The notes: generated by a model not told the origin, from the sequence alone. DNA of 64,000 nucleotides from Spirochaetaceae bacterium (GCA_002730875.1 PCBI01000019.1:310001-374000), one strand, 5' to 3'; shown: positions 18,201-27,237, counted from the first letter of the stretch. Made by a program: numbers and translations.

Positions 18201-18624
18201 GGGCCCGTCTCCGGAACGGACTTTTCTGGAACAACACGTTGTGGTCATCCGAGCCCCGGAATACGAAGCGCTGGTCTGTGCCCTGGAAACAGTGCCTGTA
18301 CTGGAGCGAGCCCTCCCTTCGATTCGATGGCAAATACTTCCCATTGGGAGCCTGGGTACGAGCGTGGATGCCGTCCCGGACTCCGGAGTCGGGGCCAGCA
18401 CCTCGCAATCCAGACATGCCGTTGGCACCGAACGGATGGGTCCGGGCAAACTACGCTCTCCGGGGCGATGGAAGACGCGCTTGCCCGGCTGCGAAAAGAG
18501 AGCTCCCGCATTTCCTATGAAACTGAGACCTCTTCCGGGACTCGATCGCCTGGCCAGGAGCATCCCAGTCTCGAAGAGGCCTCCGAAGAAATTCAGGAAC
18601 CCGGCGAGGTGCTTTCGGATTTGA
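15253..18624 (+). CDS. lhr: Lhr-type ATP-dependent helicase, N-terminal part before an apparent frameshift
   Basis: Lhr is a large superfamily 2 DNA helicase. Seen in order: the Q-like GSPTQIQSRSW, Walker A APTGSGKT, Walker B VILDEIHAVG, motif III ISATVRPPERIA, and the second RecA domain with TSTLELGIDVGEVDQV and LQRLGRSGH. Lhr core winged-helix and beta-barrel regions follow to about residue 960. From about 18380 on the frame becomes Arg/Pro-rich and unlike the family, while the -1 frame takes over (next entry). The start is GTG 15253, matching family N-termini. An in-frame ATG at 15211 has a better ribosome-binding site (GTGGGGAG) but is separated by a TAG at 15247. The linker at 18110-18230 is low complexity. 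Confidence 0.8.
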   Translation: MFEQSPGQDFGFHPLVWTWFQKEYGSPTQIQSRSWPLIQSGQNVLITAPTGSGKTLTAFLSALNSIIAGSLAVGQMRILYVSPLKALNNDIQRNLLSPLEGLKQSFVQHGLDFPSVQVSVRSGDTPDSERRSMIRNPPEILITTPESLNILLTSPNGKRMFSGLSVVILDEIHAVGATRRGAHLMTAVERLELLAPGFQRIAISATVRPPERIAAFVGGYSLLAQGAAKSYAPRPVAVVQSAETRHYELEVDFTLAARLKGLPESRPDQEWPEDLLFGSVVERLREVIQQNRSTLIFANSRRMAEKISMLINEGQPELMAYCHHGALSREIRSAVETNLKQGKLPAVVATSTLELGIDVGEVDQVVLIQSPGFVSSALQRLGRSGHSVGRSSRGLFLPLHGRDILQSAILSQCIESGQLEEIQPVKGALDVLSQVILSMVSTEPWNPDELFAFLRCSYSYHELTRTQFQSVLEMLGGRFATSRIRELRPRIHLDPIKNELKAAKGAPFLIYMNGGTIPDRGYYSLRHKDTGSRIGELDEEFVWERSTGDVFALGNQSWRIIEINHNDVLVLPAPGASVAMTPFWRADSQDREAFVSEKLATFLENHLDKLKTDSFFQELQKLHLTEGAAEYLQNFLLLQQERTGSELPHRHHLLIEHYEDPMNRSDRKMVILHTLWGGKLNRPFALALRGAFLLEYELKIQAMSDDDCIMLMLPHEFSTGALLELVGTENLEKSLRAVLTSTGFFGALFRQSAGISMLLPGKAKSRTPLWLNRMRAKKLMQATSRFADFPVTLEAWREALSQSFDIPALHSRLAEIQSGQIRVSETVTQNPSPFARNLIWQQINTFMYQDDRPESDSGSQPGEDFFRDLARSAGLRPAIPFTVLRHYRDRMMRTAPGYEPDNVDELLELIRDRVLLHPDEWRTYLQILESMQQEQVPSAKPRLQTKISRARKGLATGESREVSSGEADSRENAEIESTEATESGPSPERTFLEQHVVVIRAPEYEALVCALETVPVLERALPSIRWQILPIGSLGTSVDAVPDSGVGASTSQSRHAVGTERMGPGKLRSPGRWKTRLPGCEKRAPAFPMKLRPLPGLDRLARSIPVSKRPPKKFRNPARCFRI

Positions 18625-20273
18625 TCCAGTCCTTTCTTCGGTTTCACGGAATCGAGCAAAGGCAGTGGCTAAGTCAGTTTTTCCCGGATAGAATAGCGGT
18701 AGATTCGGTTTTGAACCGTTGGCTCGAGGAGGGCAAGTTGCTTCAGGGGCAACTCCTGGAAGCGGGGGAGGCTTTCGCCGAAGCGGGCCCGCCAATCAAT
18801 CGTGGAAACGACAGTGTTTCGTCTTCCGGGGAACGAGCTTCTGGAAATATGACCGCAAATGTGCCTGCGAATGTACCTGCGAATGTACCTGCGAGTCCGG
18901 CCGCAAATATGACTGCGAATACGGGCGCGGATTCGCTCAGGGGCCCTGGAATCGATGGTACCGAGATATGCGAAGCGGAAACCATGGAGATCCTGCTTCG
19001 CCTTACCCGGAGTCATTTGCGTCCGGACTTTGAGCCTCTGGACGGAAAGTATCTTCCTCTCTTTTTGGCCGACTTCCAGGGATTGGCGCGACGGGGCGCG
19101 GAACTGGACGATCTTAAATCGGTTATGGAGCAGCTCATCGCCTATCCGTTGAAAGCGTCGCTCTGGGAAACCGAGGTTCTTCCGGCGCGTTTACAACCTT
19201 ACTATCCGGCCTGGTTGGATTCACTGGCTGAATACGGCTTGTTCTGGTTTGGATGCGGAAAAGAGACCGTGACCTATTTGATGGAAAGGGATCTGGATCT
19301 TCTGGAGCCGGATCGGTTTCGTCCGCCGGATGCCGCGGATCTAGACCAGGCGGATGCAATCTTTCCTTCCCGGACGAGCCGTTTCGGATTCTTTGATCTT
19401 CTGCCGTCCGGAGCCGATGCGCAGAGCCTCAATGCGAATCTATGGCATCTCGCCTGGAAGGGGCTTATTACGAACGATTCCATGAATAGTCTGAGAAAGG
19501 GAATCGACAATCGATTCCAGGTCCCGGACCTGGGAGGGCCGAGCGCCGGCGGCCAGGCTCGTGGCGCCGTGAACCGTCTTCGCCCTGTGAGCCGTTCTCG
19601 ATGGAGCGGTTCCTTACCGCCAGGTCAGTGGCGAAGACTGGAATTCCACGATCCGGACGATGTTCTGGAAAAGGAGCAATGGAACCGGGAAAGGGTACAT
19701 ATTCTTCTGGGTCGCTATGGCATCCTTTTTCGCGAGCTATTGCAGCGGGAATTGCCCGAGTTTCAATGGAAGAATCTATACAACACTTTGCGAAGAATGG
19801 AGCTTTCCGGCGAGGTAATGGGAGGTTTCTTTTTTGATGGCATTCCGTCCTTACAATTCATAAGTCCCGCCGCTTTTCGCCATCTGGGACAGGGCTTACC
19901 GGAGGATGCGATTTACTGGATGAATGCCCAGGACCCGGCTTCGCTATCCGGGACCCGACTGGAGGTCGCCCAGTCCTTGCCCCGTCGAGTCCCGGGAAAT
20001 CATATCGTTTACTCCGGCTATGAGCCCGTGCTGCTGTCTACGCGAAAGGGAAAGGAACTGCAGATTCAGGTCCCCGCAAGCCATCCGGAACTGCATCGTT
20101 ATTTGGATCTTTTTGCGGAATTGCTTTCCAGGCAACGCCTGCCTGTGAGTAGAATCGAAGTGGAACGGATCAACGGCCAGAAGGCGCTGGAATCAGATTA
20201 CAAAGAGACTTTGTTGTCTTACGGTTTCTACTCCGGAAACCGAAGCCTGGTTTTGCATAAGAAATACAACTAG
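18327..20273 (+). CDS. lhr: Lhr-type helicase, C-terminal part in the shifted frame
   Basis: This frame carries the expected C-terminal region of Lhr. From about 18470 it reads EDALARLRKES, then LSDLIQSFLRFHGI and VLNRWLEEGKLLQGQLLEAG (winged-helix part), and LPARLQPYYPAWLDSLAEYGLFWFG, a block typical of the family. The nominal ATG 18327 is out of frame with family similarity for its first 40 or so codons, so it is probably not a true start. Joined to the upstream frame the protein would be about 1670 residues, near the 1400-1600 usual for Lhr. A one-base deletion, an assembly error or programmed -1 frameshifting could explain the split. I see no convincing slippery heptamer. Confidence 0.7.
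   Translation: MANTSHWEPGYERGCRPGLRSRGQHLAIQTCRWHRTDGSGQTTLSGAMEDALARLRKESSRISYETETSSGTRSPGQEHPSLEEASEEIQEPGEVLSDLIQSFLRFHGIEQRQWLSQFFPDRIAVDSVLNRWLEEGKLLQGQLLEAGEAFAEAGPPINRGNDSVSSSGERASGNMTANVPANVPANVPASPAANMTANTGADSLRGPGIDGTEICEAETMEILLRLTRSHLRPDFEPLDGKYLPLFLADFQGLARRGAELDDLKSVMEQLIAYPLKASLWETEVLPARLQPYYPAWLDSLAEYGLFWFGCGKETVTYLMERDLDLLEPDRFRPPDAADLDQADAIFPSRTSRFGFFDLLPSGADAQSLNANLWHLAWKGLITNDSMNSLRKGIDNRFQVPDLGGPSAGGQARGAVNRLRPVSRSRWSGSLPPGQWRRLEFHDPDDVLEKEQWNRERVHILLGRYGILFRELLQRELPEFQWKNLYNTLRRMELSGEVMGGFFFDGIPSLQFISPAAFRHLGQGLPEDAIYWMNAQDPASLSGTRLEVAQSLPRRVPGNHIVYSGYEPVLLSTRKGKELQIQVPASHPELHRYLDLFAELLSRQRLPVSRIEVERINGQKALESDYKETLLSYGFYSGNRSLVLHKKYN
18855..18926 (+). repeat. 12-bp tandem repeat coding a TANVPA-type linker
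   Basis: About six copies of a 12-base unit like GCGAATGTACCT lie in the C-terminal lhr frame and encode repeating Asn-Val-Pro-Ala or similar. The unit is a multiple of three, so copy-number changes keep the frame. It marks a flexible linker between two helicase domains. Confidence 0.75.
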
Positions 20274-20387
20274 CAGACCAAATTGAGTATCCCGGTGGTT
20301 TGCGGCACCAGGAATAGGGCCGGAAAGAAGTCGCGCTTTCTGCGAGCCGCAGATTCAACGCACTCTCTGTTCTACACGCCGCAGATT

Positions 20388-21755
20388 CTACGTTTCGTCC
20401 CACATCTTGCGTGTATGCGTCTGCGGCAAATAGATCAGACCAACTATAAAGCAAATGGCGGCCACAGCGATGGGATAGGTCAATCCGGCATAGATGTTGC
20501 CGGTGGCAGCTACCATGGCCGTGGCGGTAAAGGGAACCAGTCCGCCAAAGACTCCGTTTCCAATGTGATAGGGCAGGGACATGGATGTGTAGCGAATTCG
20601 CGTGGGAAACATCTCCACCAGAAAAGCTGCAATGGGCCCATAGACCATGGTTACATACAGTACCTGGATAAAGATTACGGCTACCAGAAGGGCTCCCTGA
20701 ATCCACGTGAGCTCGCCGGTCATCTCCGGCGACTTGATGCTGTGCATGGCGTAATAGAGCGGAAAGTAAGTTAAGGCTCCCAGAAGGCAGCCAGCAAGAA
20801 TTATGGGTTTTCGCCCGATGCGATCCGAAAGCCAGCCAAAGAAAACAAAAAAGGGCGTGCCAAAGACCAGAGCAATGGCGATCAGAATGCTTGATTGAAT
20901 CAGATCGATGCCAAGCACATTCTGTAGAAAGTAAAACGCATAGAACTGCCCGGTGTACCAGACCACGCCCTGTCCGGCGGCGGCGCCAAATAGGGCAACC
21001 AGAACCAGTTTCAAGTTCTCCGGATTACCAAAGCTTTCGCGGATGGGATTGACCGATGTCTTGCCTTCGGACTTGGCTTTGGCAAATAGCGGGGACTCCT
21101 GCATGCGCACGCGAATATAGTAAGACAGCAGAAACAGAACCATCGAAAGCAAAAAGGGTATGCGCCATCCCCAGGACGTAAAGGCTTCCTCGCCCAGAGC
21201 AAAGCGAACTGTGAGGATGACGCCCAGCGAGACAAACAATCCCAGGGTAGCCGTAGTCTGAATGAAACTGGTAAAGAAGCCGCGTCTACCATCCGGGCAG
21301 TGTTCGGCGATGTATGTGGCCGCGCCGCCGTATTCGCCGCCCAGGGCCAGACCCTGCAGAAGTCGCAGAGCAACCAGTATGACCGGAGCCAGAATACCGA
21401 TGGTCTCATACGAAGGAAGCAAACCAATGAAGAAGGTGGCGCCGCCCATGAGGGCCAGCGTCAGCAGAAATGTATATTTGCGTCCCACCAGATCCCCGAT
21501 ACGACCGAACACAAGCGCTCCAAAAGGACGAACAATGAAGCCCGTAGCAAAAATGGCCAGGGTGGATAGGAGAGCGGCCAGGTCGTTGCCCGCCGGGAAG
21601 AAATGCTTGGAGATGATTGTGGCCAGGCTACCGAAGATGAAGAAATCATACCACTCGATGAGGGTACCCGCCGAAGAAGCGGCCACTACCTGCCAGAGAC
21701 TGAATTTTTTGGAAGCCTCGTCGTAGTGTGTAGATGTAGCTGATCCAGAACTCAT
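20388..21755 (-). CDS. MFS transporter, metabolite:H+ symporter (MHS) family
   Basis: The 455-residue protein has 12 predicted membrane helices. MHS/ProP-like signatures are GTLIEWYDFFIFGSLA in helix 1, RPFGALVFGRIGDLVGRK between helices 2 and 3, LQGLALGGEYGG in helix 4, and FGWLSDRIGRKP in the second half. Relatives carry osmolytes or carboxylates (proline/betaine, alpha-ketoglutarate, shikimate) with protons; the substrate here cannot be told from sequence. The start is ATG 21755. It is monocistronic, convergent with lhr. The 20274-20387 gap shows no clear terminator. Confidence 0.88.
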   Translation of the reverse strand: MSSGSATSTHYDEASKKFSLWQVVAASSAGTLIEWYDFFIFGSLATIISKHFFPAGNDLAALLSTLAIFATGFIVRPFGALVFGRIGDLVGRKYTFLLTLALMGGATFFIGLLPSYETIGILAPVILVALRLLQGLALGGEYGGAATYIAEHCPDGRRGFFTSFIQTTATLGLFVSLGVILTVRFALGEEAFTSWGWRIPFLLSMVLFLLSYYIRVRMQESPLFAKAKSEGKTSVNPIRESFGNPENLKLVLVALFGAAAGQGVVWYTGQFYAFYFLQNVLGIDLIQSSILIAIALVFGTPFFVFFGWLSDRIGRKPIILAGCLLGALTYFPLYYAMHSIKSPEMTGELTWIQGALLVAVIFIQVLYVTMVYGPIAAFLVEMFPTRIRYTSMSLPYHIGNGVFGGLVPFTATAMVAATGNIYAGLTYPIAVAAICFIVGLIYLPQTHTRKMWDET

Positions 21756-21848
21756 AGGTTGAGTCTAGGAAAGTAGCTCTCACCGCACAAGCCTTTTGAG
21801 CGGGACCGGCCTGGACGGTCTGAGCTCGGACTTGCTTTTTTTACTACC

Positions 21849-22739
21849 TCAGAAATCGGAATTATCGTCTGGCAATTCCAGATCGGCAATCCGATCCTCG
21901 GCCGTGGGCTTCTTGTTCGAAGCAGGCTTGCTTTTGCGGGGTCGTCGCTGGTTCAGCTCTTCCGGCTCTTCGAAGTCGTCCGGGAGATCATCCTGGTATC
22001 GGGGCACGATGGAATCGGCCTCACCATCATCGGATGCGAAATCGGATTGGAAATCGGGTCCGCCAGGAAGATCGTCGGCGAAGTCCGAATCCAGATCTTC
22101 GCGGTCATCGTCTTCATACTCGTCATAGGTAGCGCCGTAATCCGAATCCAGGCCTTCTTTTTCCAGGGCTTCCTGTTTTTGATCCAATCGGAAGCCCGCA
22201 TAGAGAAGGCAGATTACGGCATTTATGAGCGAGAACAGGAAACTCGTCTGATGATGCACTCCCCAAACCGTGAGATTCATGGCGGCCAGACCGCAGGTCA
22301 GTCCAAAGAACAGACTGATTTCTGTGTTCAAGATTCGCATCAACATCCCGGAGGATTCCCCGGAGTCATGAGCCAGATCGCGAAAAGAAGGATAGGCCAG
22401 ATGCAGAATCAGAACAAACAATGCGGACTGGAAGAAGTAGTTGGGCATTTGGGCGCTGGCCCAGTCAGGTTCGGGACCTACATCCGGGGAGAAGAATCCC
22501 CCCACCCAGGTAAGACACCAGGCTATGGCAATGCCCACGCCAATGCCTGCGAACTGAAGCAGACGGTCCCGTCCATCGGTAAGGTGCATTAGCTGATCTT
22601 GAATGATCTGCGGGATATTCAGTATTTCGTCGCGACCATATCGGTCCTTGCGCGTGAAGAGTTCATACCAGTAATGGACAACCAGTACAATACCGGAAAA
22701 GATCGAAAACAGTATGACCCATACCAGAATATCCAGCAT
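21849..22739 (-). CDS. Unrecognised membrane protein with acidic C-terminal tail
   Basis: In this 296-residue protein, hydrophobic helices lie at about 4-24, 61-83, 103-120, 141-160 and 166-187. After residue 190 a strongly acidic, Asp/Glu-rich disordered tail begins (DEYEDDDREDLDSDFADD), and it ends in a Lys-rich stretch. No motif is recognised. It is the last gene of a tight minus-strand operon (spacing 2 bp to the gene before it) with two exported or unknown proteins and a DUF1566 lipoprotein, so an envelope function is plausible. Confidence 0.6.
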   Translation of the reverse strand: MLDILVWVILFSIFSGIVLVVHYWYELFTRKDRYGRDEILNIPQIIQDQLMHLTDGRDRLLQFAGIGVGIAIAWCLTWVGGFFSPDVGPEPDWASAQMPNYFFQSALFVLILHLAYPSFRDLAHDSGESSGMLMRILNTEISLFFGLTCGLAAMNLTVWGVHHQTSFLFSLINAVICLLYAGFRLDQKQEALEKEGLDSDYGATYDEYEDDDREDLDSDFADDLPGGPDFQSDFASDDGEADSIVPRYQDDLPDDFEEPEELNQRRPRKSKPASNKKPTAEDRIADLELPDDNSDF

Positions 22740-22741
22740 AC

Positions 22742-23623
22742 TTAATCCTCGGCCTGTTGGCTCCCTTCCGAAGCAATTCTTTCCAGTAGAGGAGCAAAGG
22801 GATCCTTCCGTTCGCCGGGAAACTCGGGATAGATCTGAATGTCTTTGAGTTCCACCGGCCTGAGAAAGCTTACTCGTCGAGCGCTTAAGCGTAGCCCGTT
22901 ATCGTACTCTTGCCAGTCTTCGAATGTAAACTCTATGCCACGGGCGGGAATTGCCTGAGTCCACAGCAGCCATTTCTCGGGTTTGCCTTCTGCATTCGAA
23001 TAGATCAAATAGGAATCGCCCGGGGTTACTCCGCCGGTTTCGTAGGTAATTAGCAGTCCTTGATCTTCGGTGAGCCGGCGGACCGCTCCAGGCGCTCGCA
23101 ACGCATAGAAGGGATTGAGCCAGAACACATCGTTAATATGAGCTTCGTAGGCCTTTTGAATCCAGGCGTCGGCTTCGGAGCCTTCCAGCAGCTCGCCATT
23201 TCTGTAAACCAGGCCTTTGCGACTATCCAACTGAAAGAGTACAGTTACGTCTTCGGTAGGGCCGGAATCCTCCGAGCCTTTGTTGGTCTGCGGATCGCCA
23301 GATTCAGAAATTTGCGATTCGGGCGCTGCGTTTTCCGCATCCGCATTTTCCAGGAATTCAACCCGGGCGAGCCGGCGATTTCTGTCGAATAAATGCGCCC
23401 GATTGCCGGGCTCGAAGCGGAAGGAAATGGCATCGGTATTCTTCCAGGCCTTTTGCCCTGTGTAGCTTTCAATCTTTGCCGTAAGTCTTTCGGCGGCCGG
23501 ACCGGGGGTGGCGCTGGGCAGGTCCCTGGTAATGGACACTCCTATCCATATTCCTGCAGTGACCAGCAACGATAGCAGAATAAATATATAGGTCAGGGTC
23601 TTCTTTTTCAGTGCAAGCTTCAA
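22742..23623 (-). CDS. Unrecognised membrane-anchored periplasmic protein
   Basis: This 293-residue protein has one N-terminal membrane segment (about residues 10-30) and an otherwise soluble, probably periplasmic, body. A polar low-complexity stretch at about 95-125 (AENAAPESQISESGDP and following) separates two beta-rich parts. The start is probably TTG 23623, 11 bp after the preceding gene. Its C-terminal half shows a beta-strand pattern like DUF4292/LolA-type lipid carriers, but the resemblance is weak and not claimed as a call. Confidence 0.55.
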   Translation of the reverse strand: MKLALKKKTLTYIFILLSLLVTAGIWIGVSITRDLPSATPGPAAERLTAKIESYTGQKAWKNTDAISFRFEPGNRAHLFDRNRRLARVEFLENADAENAAPESQISESGDPQTNKGSEDSGPTEDVTVLFQLDSRKGLVYRNGELLEGSEADAWIQKAYEAHINDVFWLNPFYALRAPGAVRRLTEDQGLLITYETGGVTPGDSYLIYSNAEGKPEKWLLWTQAIPARGIEFTFEDWQEYDNGLRLSARRVSFLRPVELKDIQIYPEFPGERKDPFAPLLERIASEGSQQAED

Positions 23624-23634
23624 CGGATGCCCCC

Positions 23635-23925
23635 TTACGACCGGTTTTGCAGTCTGCTGTAATCTCTCCAGAGCACCATCAGGGAGTCAATGGCATCCCT
23701 CATAGAAAATGGAATTTCTTTTTGCTCCGGATCCTGATCAAAGCGCAGGTATATCGTATCCTGCTCCGGGTTGTCGCGGATCGGATCCAGTCCGGGAATG
23801 AGCGAAAGTCCTTTGAGAATCAGATTTCGCGCGGACTTTTCGTCCAGGTCTTCCAGTTGAGAAAGCTGCAAGGAAAGGTATTGAAATAGAATGAGAGATA
23901 TGGCCCTGGGATCGGGAAGACTCAT
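23635..23925 (-). CDS. Small unrecognised helical protein
   Basis: The protein has 96 residues, starting MSLPDPRAISLILFQYLSLQ. It is mainly helical with a charged centre (DPIRDNPEQD) and no cysteine or signal peptide. ATG 23925 overlaps the stop of the DUF1566 lipoprotein gene by 4 bp and the next gene follows after 11 bp, so it is translated as part of this operon. This supports it being real despite its size. Confidence 0.55.
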   Translation of the reverse strand: MSLPDPRAISLILFQYLSLQLSQLEDLDEKSARNLILKGLSLIPGLDPIRDNPEQDTIYLRFDQDPEQKEIPFSMRDAIDSLMVLWRDYSRLQNRS

Positions 23926-24530
23926 CGCACGCAGCGTACGTATTTTACTGAACTCTTGCTGCTGGTCTGCAAAAAGCCAAATGTGTTTTTGGCAAAGCTA
24001 ACCGTGTAGGCGGTGCCGGTGTCGTCTTCGGCCTGAGTGCCGGCCCAGAAATATTTATCGTCGGGCGTTTGCGGAAAAACGTACAGAAAGGTCTCTCGGT
24101 TGAATCCTTCGGCCAGGAGATCCAGTTCGTAACGGGTGGGCAATCGCCAGTCCGAGCTTCCGGCAAATGTAAGATTGGCGCAGGAGGAAAAGGCAGGTCC
24201 CGAATCAGATTCAAGGGTGGCCGCATTGGTACATGTTCCCCCGGCATCAAGAGTAGCTGTTTCGCAGTAGGCCAGACTGACGGCGCCGTAGGTGGTGCCC
24301 GCTCCGGTGCCGCTACAGGCATTCACTGCGGAGTCCCATACCTGCCCCTGGGCGCATTTCATCCAGATCAGGTTTCCCTGGGTTACGGTGCCGTCGCCGT
24401 TATCGGAAAAGTTTCCCAGGGTGGTAATGGTGGTGGTCCAGTCCACCTCCTCATCATCAGAATTCTGGCAGGCCACACCGGCAAACAATGACAGGGTCAG
24501 TAGGATTATTGCGAGTTTCCAGTCTTTCAT
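23922..24530 (-). CDS. DUF1566 (Lcl C-terminal domain) lipoprotein
   Basis: From ATG 24530 (MKDWKLAIILLTLSLFAGVAC) the protein is 202 residues with a lipobox ending in Cys. The mature part shows the DUF1566 pattern: DNGDGTVTQGNLIWMKC, then DWRLPTRYELDLL, KYFWAGTQ, and the ending KYVRCVR. Such lipoproteins are frequent in Leptospirales and some carry several copies. The domain resembles a C-type-lectin-like fold, so carbohydrate or surface binding is possible but unproven. First gene of the four-gene operon running to 21849. Confidence 0.8.
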   Translation of the reverse strand: MKDWKLAIILLTLSLFAGVACQNSDDEEVDWTTTITTLGNFSDNGDGTVTQGNLIWMKCAQGQVWDSAVNACSGTGAGTTYGAVSLAYCETATLDAGGTCTNAATLESDSGPAFSSCANLTFAGSSDWRLPTRYELDLLAEGFNRETFLYVFPQTPDDKYFWAGTQAEDDTGTAYTVSFAKNTFGFLQTSSKSSVKYVRCVR

Positions 24531-24715
24531 TTGTCTATCTCCGGCCTTTAAGGCCCACATTGCGGTTCCGGTGCCGTTCTCACTGCATGGGACGACGCCC
24601 TTGATTAAACAACAATCAGAAATCCATTTTTTTCAGCCGGCCCGGGGAAGCCAGAATCAGAAAGTGGTTCCGGCGGGCTGCAGAGCGAATGCATCCAGGC
24701 CCCGGTTTCTGCTTT

Positions 24716-25636
24716 TTATCGACTTCGGCCGGCAATGGCTTCACTACCGTGCTTTTTCAGTATTGCATCCAGGGCATCCCCCGCATGGTAAGAAGATCGG
24801 ACCAGGGGACCGGATTCCACATAAAGAAAGCCCAGTTCGTAGGCATAATCCTTTAGTTCCTGGAATCGGGAAACCGGGGCATACTCGGCCAGGGGCGCAT
24901 GCTCTCGGGTAGGCTGCATGTACTGACCTATGGTCACCAGATGAGTTAGATTCTCCCGCAGATCACGAAGTACCTGCTTTACCTCATCCACTGTTTCGCC
25001 CAGGCCCAGAATGATTCCGCTTTTCGTGAGAAAGCCCTTTTCGGCGCTCTTTCGGATTACATCCAGCGAGACCTGATAGTTGGACTGAGGGCAAATCGTC
25101 GGAAAAAGGGAAGGAACGGTTTCCACGTTGTGGTTGATGATATCCGGCGCCGCATCCCAGATCCTTTGAAGGTTTTCCTCTTTGCCTTTGAAGTCCGGAA
25201 TCAACACTTCTATAGAAGTGTTCGGGTTCTTTTCTCTTGTGGCCGTAATGCACCGGGCAAAATGATAGCTTCCACAGTCCTTGAGGTCATCGCGATCCAC
25301 CGACGTAATTACGGCATGCTTGAGCTGCATCTCCCGGATGGTATCGGCCAGACGGTCTGGCTCGGTAGGATCCAGAGCAAACGGACGAGCGGTGCTGATA
25401 TCGCAAAATCCGCACCGGCGGGTGCATACTTCTCCCATTACCAGAAATGTGGCGGTGCCCAGACCCCAACAATGGCCCAGGTTCGGGCAAGAAGCCTCTT
25501 CACATACAGTCTTAAGCTTACTTCCTTCGATCAGATTCTTTACTTCTCGGGACTTGCTCTGCTCTGGCGTGTCAAATTTGAGCCGCACTTTCATCCACTC
25601 TGGCGGTTCGGGAGGGGTAGTTACAGGATAACGCAC
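24716..25636 (-). CDS. lipA: Lipoyl synthase
   Basis: LipA is a radical SAM enzyme that inserts two sulfurs into the octanoyl group on lipoyl domains. Both iron-sulfur sets are complete: Cys45, Cys50, Cys56 (auxiliary cluster) and Cys71, Cys75, Cys78 (CxxxCxxC radical SAM). The C-terminal VRSSYHAG matches the conserved RSS cluster ligand region. Length (306) is normal. The start is GTG 25636. The octanoyltransferase gene is not adjacent; a lipoate-ligase-like gene lies at 35662. Confidence 0.95.
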   Translation of the reverse strand: MRYPVTTPPEPPEWMKVRLKFDTPEQSKSREVKNLIEGSKLKTVCEEASCPNLGHCWGLGTATFLVMGEVCTRRCGFCDISTARPFALDPTEPDRLADTIREMQLKHAVITSVDRDDLKDCGSYHFARCITATREKNPNTSIEVLIPDFKGKEENLQRIWDAAPDIINHNVETVPSLFPTICPQSNYQVSLDVIRKSAEKGFLTKSGIILGLGETVDEVKQVLRDLRENLTHLVTIGQYMQPTREHAPLAEYAPVSRFQELKDYAYELGFLYVESGPLVRSSYHAGDALDAILKKHGSEAIAGRSR

Positions 25637-25716
25637 ACTTCCAGTAAGAGGCCTTTTTGCATGGCTTCAACCGTTTTTTGTTTGCTCGGCCCTGTGGACC
25701 GGTAGCCTCCTGTCCT

Positions 25717-27237
25717 ATGTCCAGGGAACGCTTCTCTATATTAAGAATGATTGGTCTGGGAGATCTGAAAGGGCAACCGATCTCAATTCATTTCACATTC
25801 TGGATCATGCTTGTTTCCGCTTTTTTTCTTTTTGCCGATCAGAACCTTCCTGCGGCGAACCTTTCCCGAATTGCCGCTGATTTTGGCATGACGGATGAAA
25901 AGGAATACCGCTTTCTTCTGGGCGGATTGATTACCTTGCCATTTTTCATTCTGGGCGGAGTGGTTTCGGTCATCTACGGTCGTTTGTCGGATCGCATCGA
26001 TCGAAGGAAACTACTGGTAACGGCAGTGATCCTCGGCGAATTGCCCTGCCTGCTCACTGCGTTTGCCCAGGATTACTGGACCTATTTCGTGCTGCGGATG
26101 TTTACTGGCTTTGGCATAGGCGGCCTTTTTCCCATTCTATTTTCTATTACCGGAGATCTGTTTCGCCTGGAAAATCGTCCCACGGCCAGCGCATGGGTGG
26201 GCCTCGCCATGGCTCTCGGTATGGGCATCGGGCAACTTTTCGCCGGAAGCGTAGCCCATGATGTGATTTTCGGATTGGACGGTTGGCGATTCAGCTTCAT
26301 TGCGGTGGCTGTGCCTGCCTTTCCTGTGGCCGCATTGTTCTATTTCTTTGCGCGAATACCGGACCATGGCGCCTCCGACTTTGCATCCGATCGACCGGAT
26401 TCGCGTAGGAGCAGTATTCATCATGCTCAGAATAGCGTTCCCGCATCGGCCACAACAGAAACCCCCGGAAGCAGGGACGAGGACTTTTCGCAACCGTACC
26501 GAGTCTCCGAAGCCGCGAAGCAACTGGATGCCACAGCGGCCGCGGAAACCCGTGCTGCCGCCATGGGGGTAGATGAAGCCCCGGTGACCGCGGATGCCTT
26601 TAAACGGGTCTTTTCCAATCGAACCAATGTTCTGGCCTTTCTCCAGGGCATACCAGGCACCATCCCCTGGGGCTTTCTTTTTGTATATGCGGTGGATTTC
26701 TTTGAGAAAAGCAAAGGCTGGCATATCGAGCAGGCAAATACGCTGGTTCTTCTGTTCGCAGGGACCACGATTCTGGGAGGTTTTCTAGGTGGCTATATTG
26801 GTAAGAAACTTTACTCCATTAATCGCCGGCTCTTTCCCACTTTCTGTGCCATTACGGTTATGGTAGGGGCGATTCCCGTTCTGTTCATGATTAACTATGA
26901 TGGACCTGACCTCGGGCCGGCGTTTATCGCTGCTCTCGTTGGTGGACTGATTGTTCCCATGACCGGCGCCAATGTTCGGGCCATTCTAATAAACACGAAT
27001 CTACCCGAGAATCGGGGCGCCGCCTTCGGAATCTTTAATCTGTTCGATGATCTCGGCAAAGCATTCGGACCATTCATCGTGGGGCTTTTTATTCTGGTAA
27101 TGCCTGCGTTGATCGCCTACAACGTGGCCATCAGCATGTGGATAGTATGCGGACTTGTCTGGGTAGGAATTATCTTTACGATGAATGCGGATGAGGACAG
27201 GGTAACCGAGGAATTGCGCAGAAGGGGGAAGACTTGA
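25717..27237 (+). CDS. MFS transporter, Spinster-like
   Basis: From ATG 25717 (MSRERFSIL) the protein is 506 residues. Twelve hydrophobic helices are interrupted by a long cytoplasmic loop of about 85 residues (nt 26370-26600) rich in Ser, Asp and Ala. [11 protein letters not shown] between helices 2 and 3 is the MFS signature. The arrangement recalls Spinster-type lipid or small-molecule exporters. The substrate is unknown. Another possible start is ATG 25747. It precedes coaD by an overlapping stop/start (TTGA), so the two are coupled. Confidence 0.75.
   Translation: MSRERFSILRMIGLGDLKGQPISIHFTFWIMLVSAFFLFADQNLPAANLSRIAADFGMTDEKEYRFLLGGLITLPFFILGGVVSVIYGRLSDRIDRRKLLVTAVILGELPCLLTAFAQDYWTYFVLRMFTGFGIGGLFPILFSITGDLFRLENRPTASAWVGLAMALGMGIGQLFAGSVAHDVIFGLDGWRFSFIAVAVPAFPVAALFYFFARIPDHGASDFASDRPDSRRSSIHHAQNSVPASATTETPGSRDEDFSQPYRVSEAAKQLDATAAAETRAAAMGVDEAPVTADAFKRVFSNRTNVLAFLQGIPGTIPWGFLFVYAVDFFEKSKGWHIEQANTLVLLFAGTTILGGFLGGYIGKKLYSINRRLFPTFCAITVMVGAIPVLFMINYDGPDLGPAFIAALVGGLIVPMTGANVRAILINTNLPENRGAAFGIFNLFDDLGKAFGPFIVGLFILVMPALIAYNVAISMWIVCGLVWVGIIFTMNADEDRVTEELRRRGKT

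Noticed and set aside
18360..18480. Programmed -1 frameshift site in lhr
   Set aside because: No X XXY YYZ heptamer in the right frame and no clear downstream pseudoknot; mutation or assembly error is simpler.
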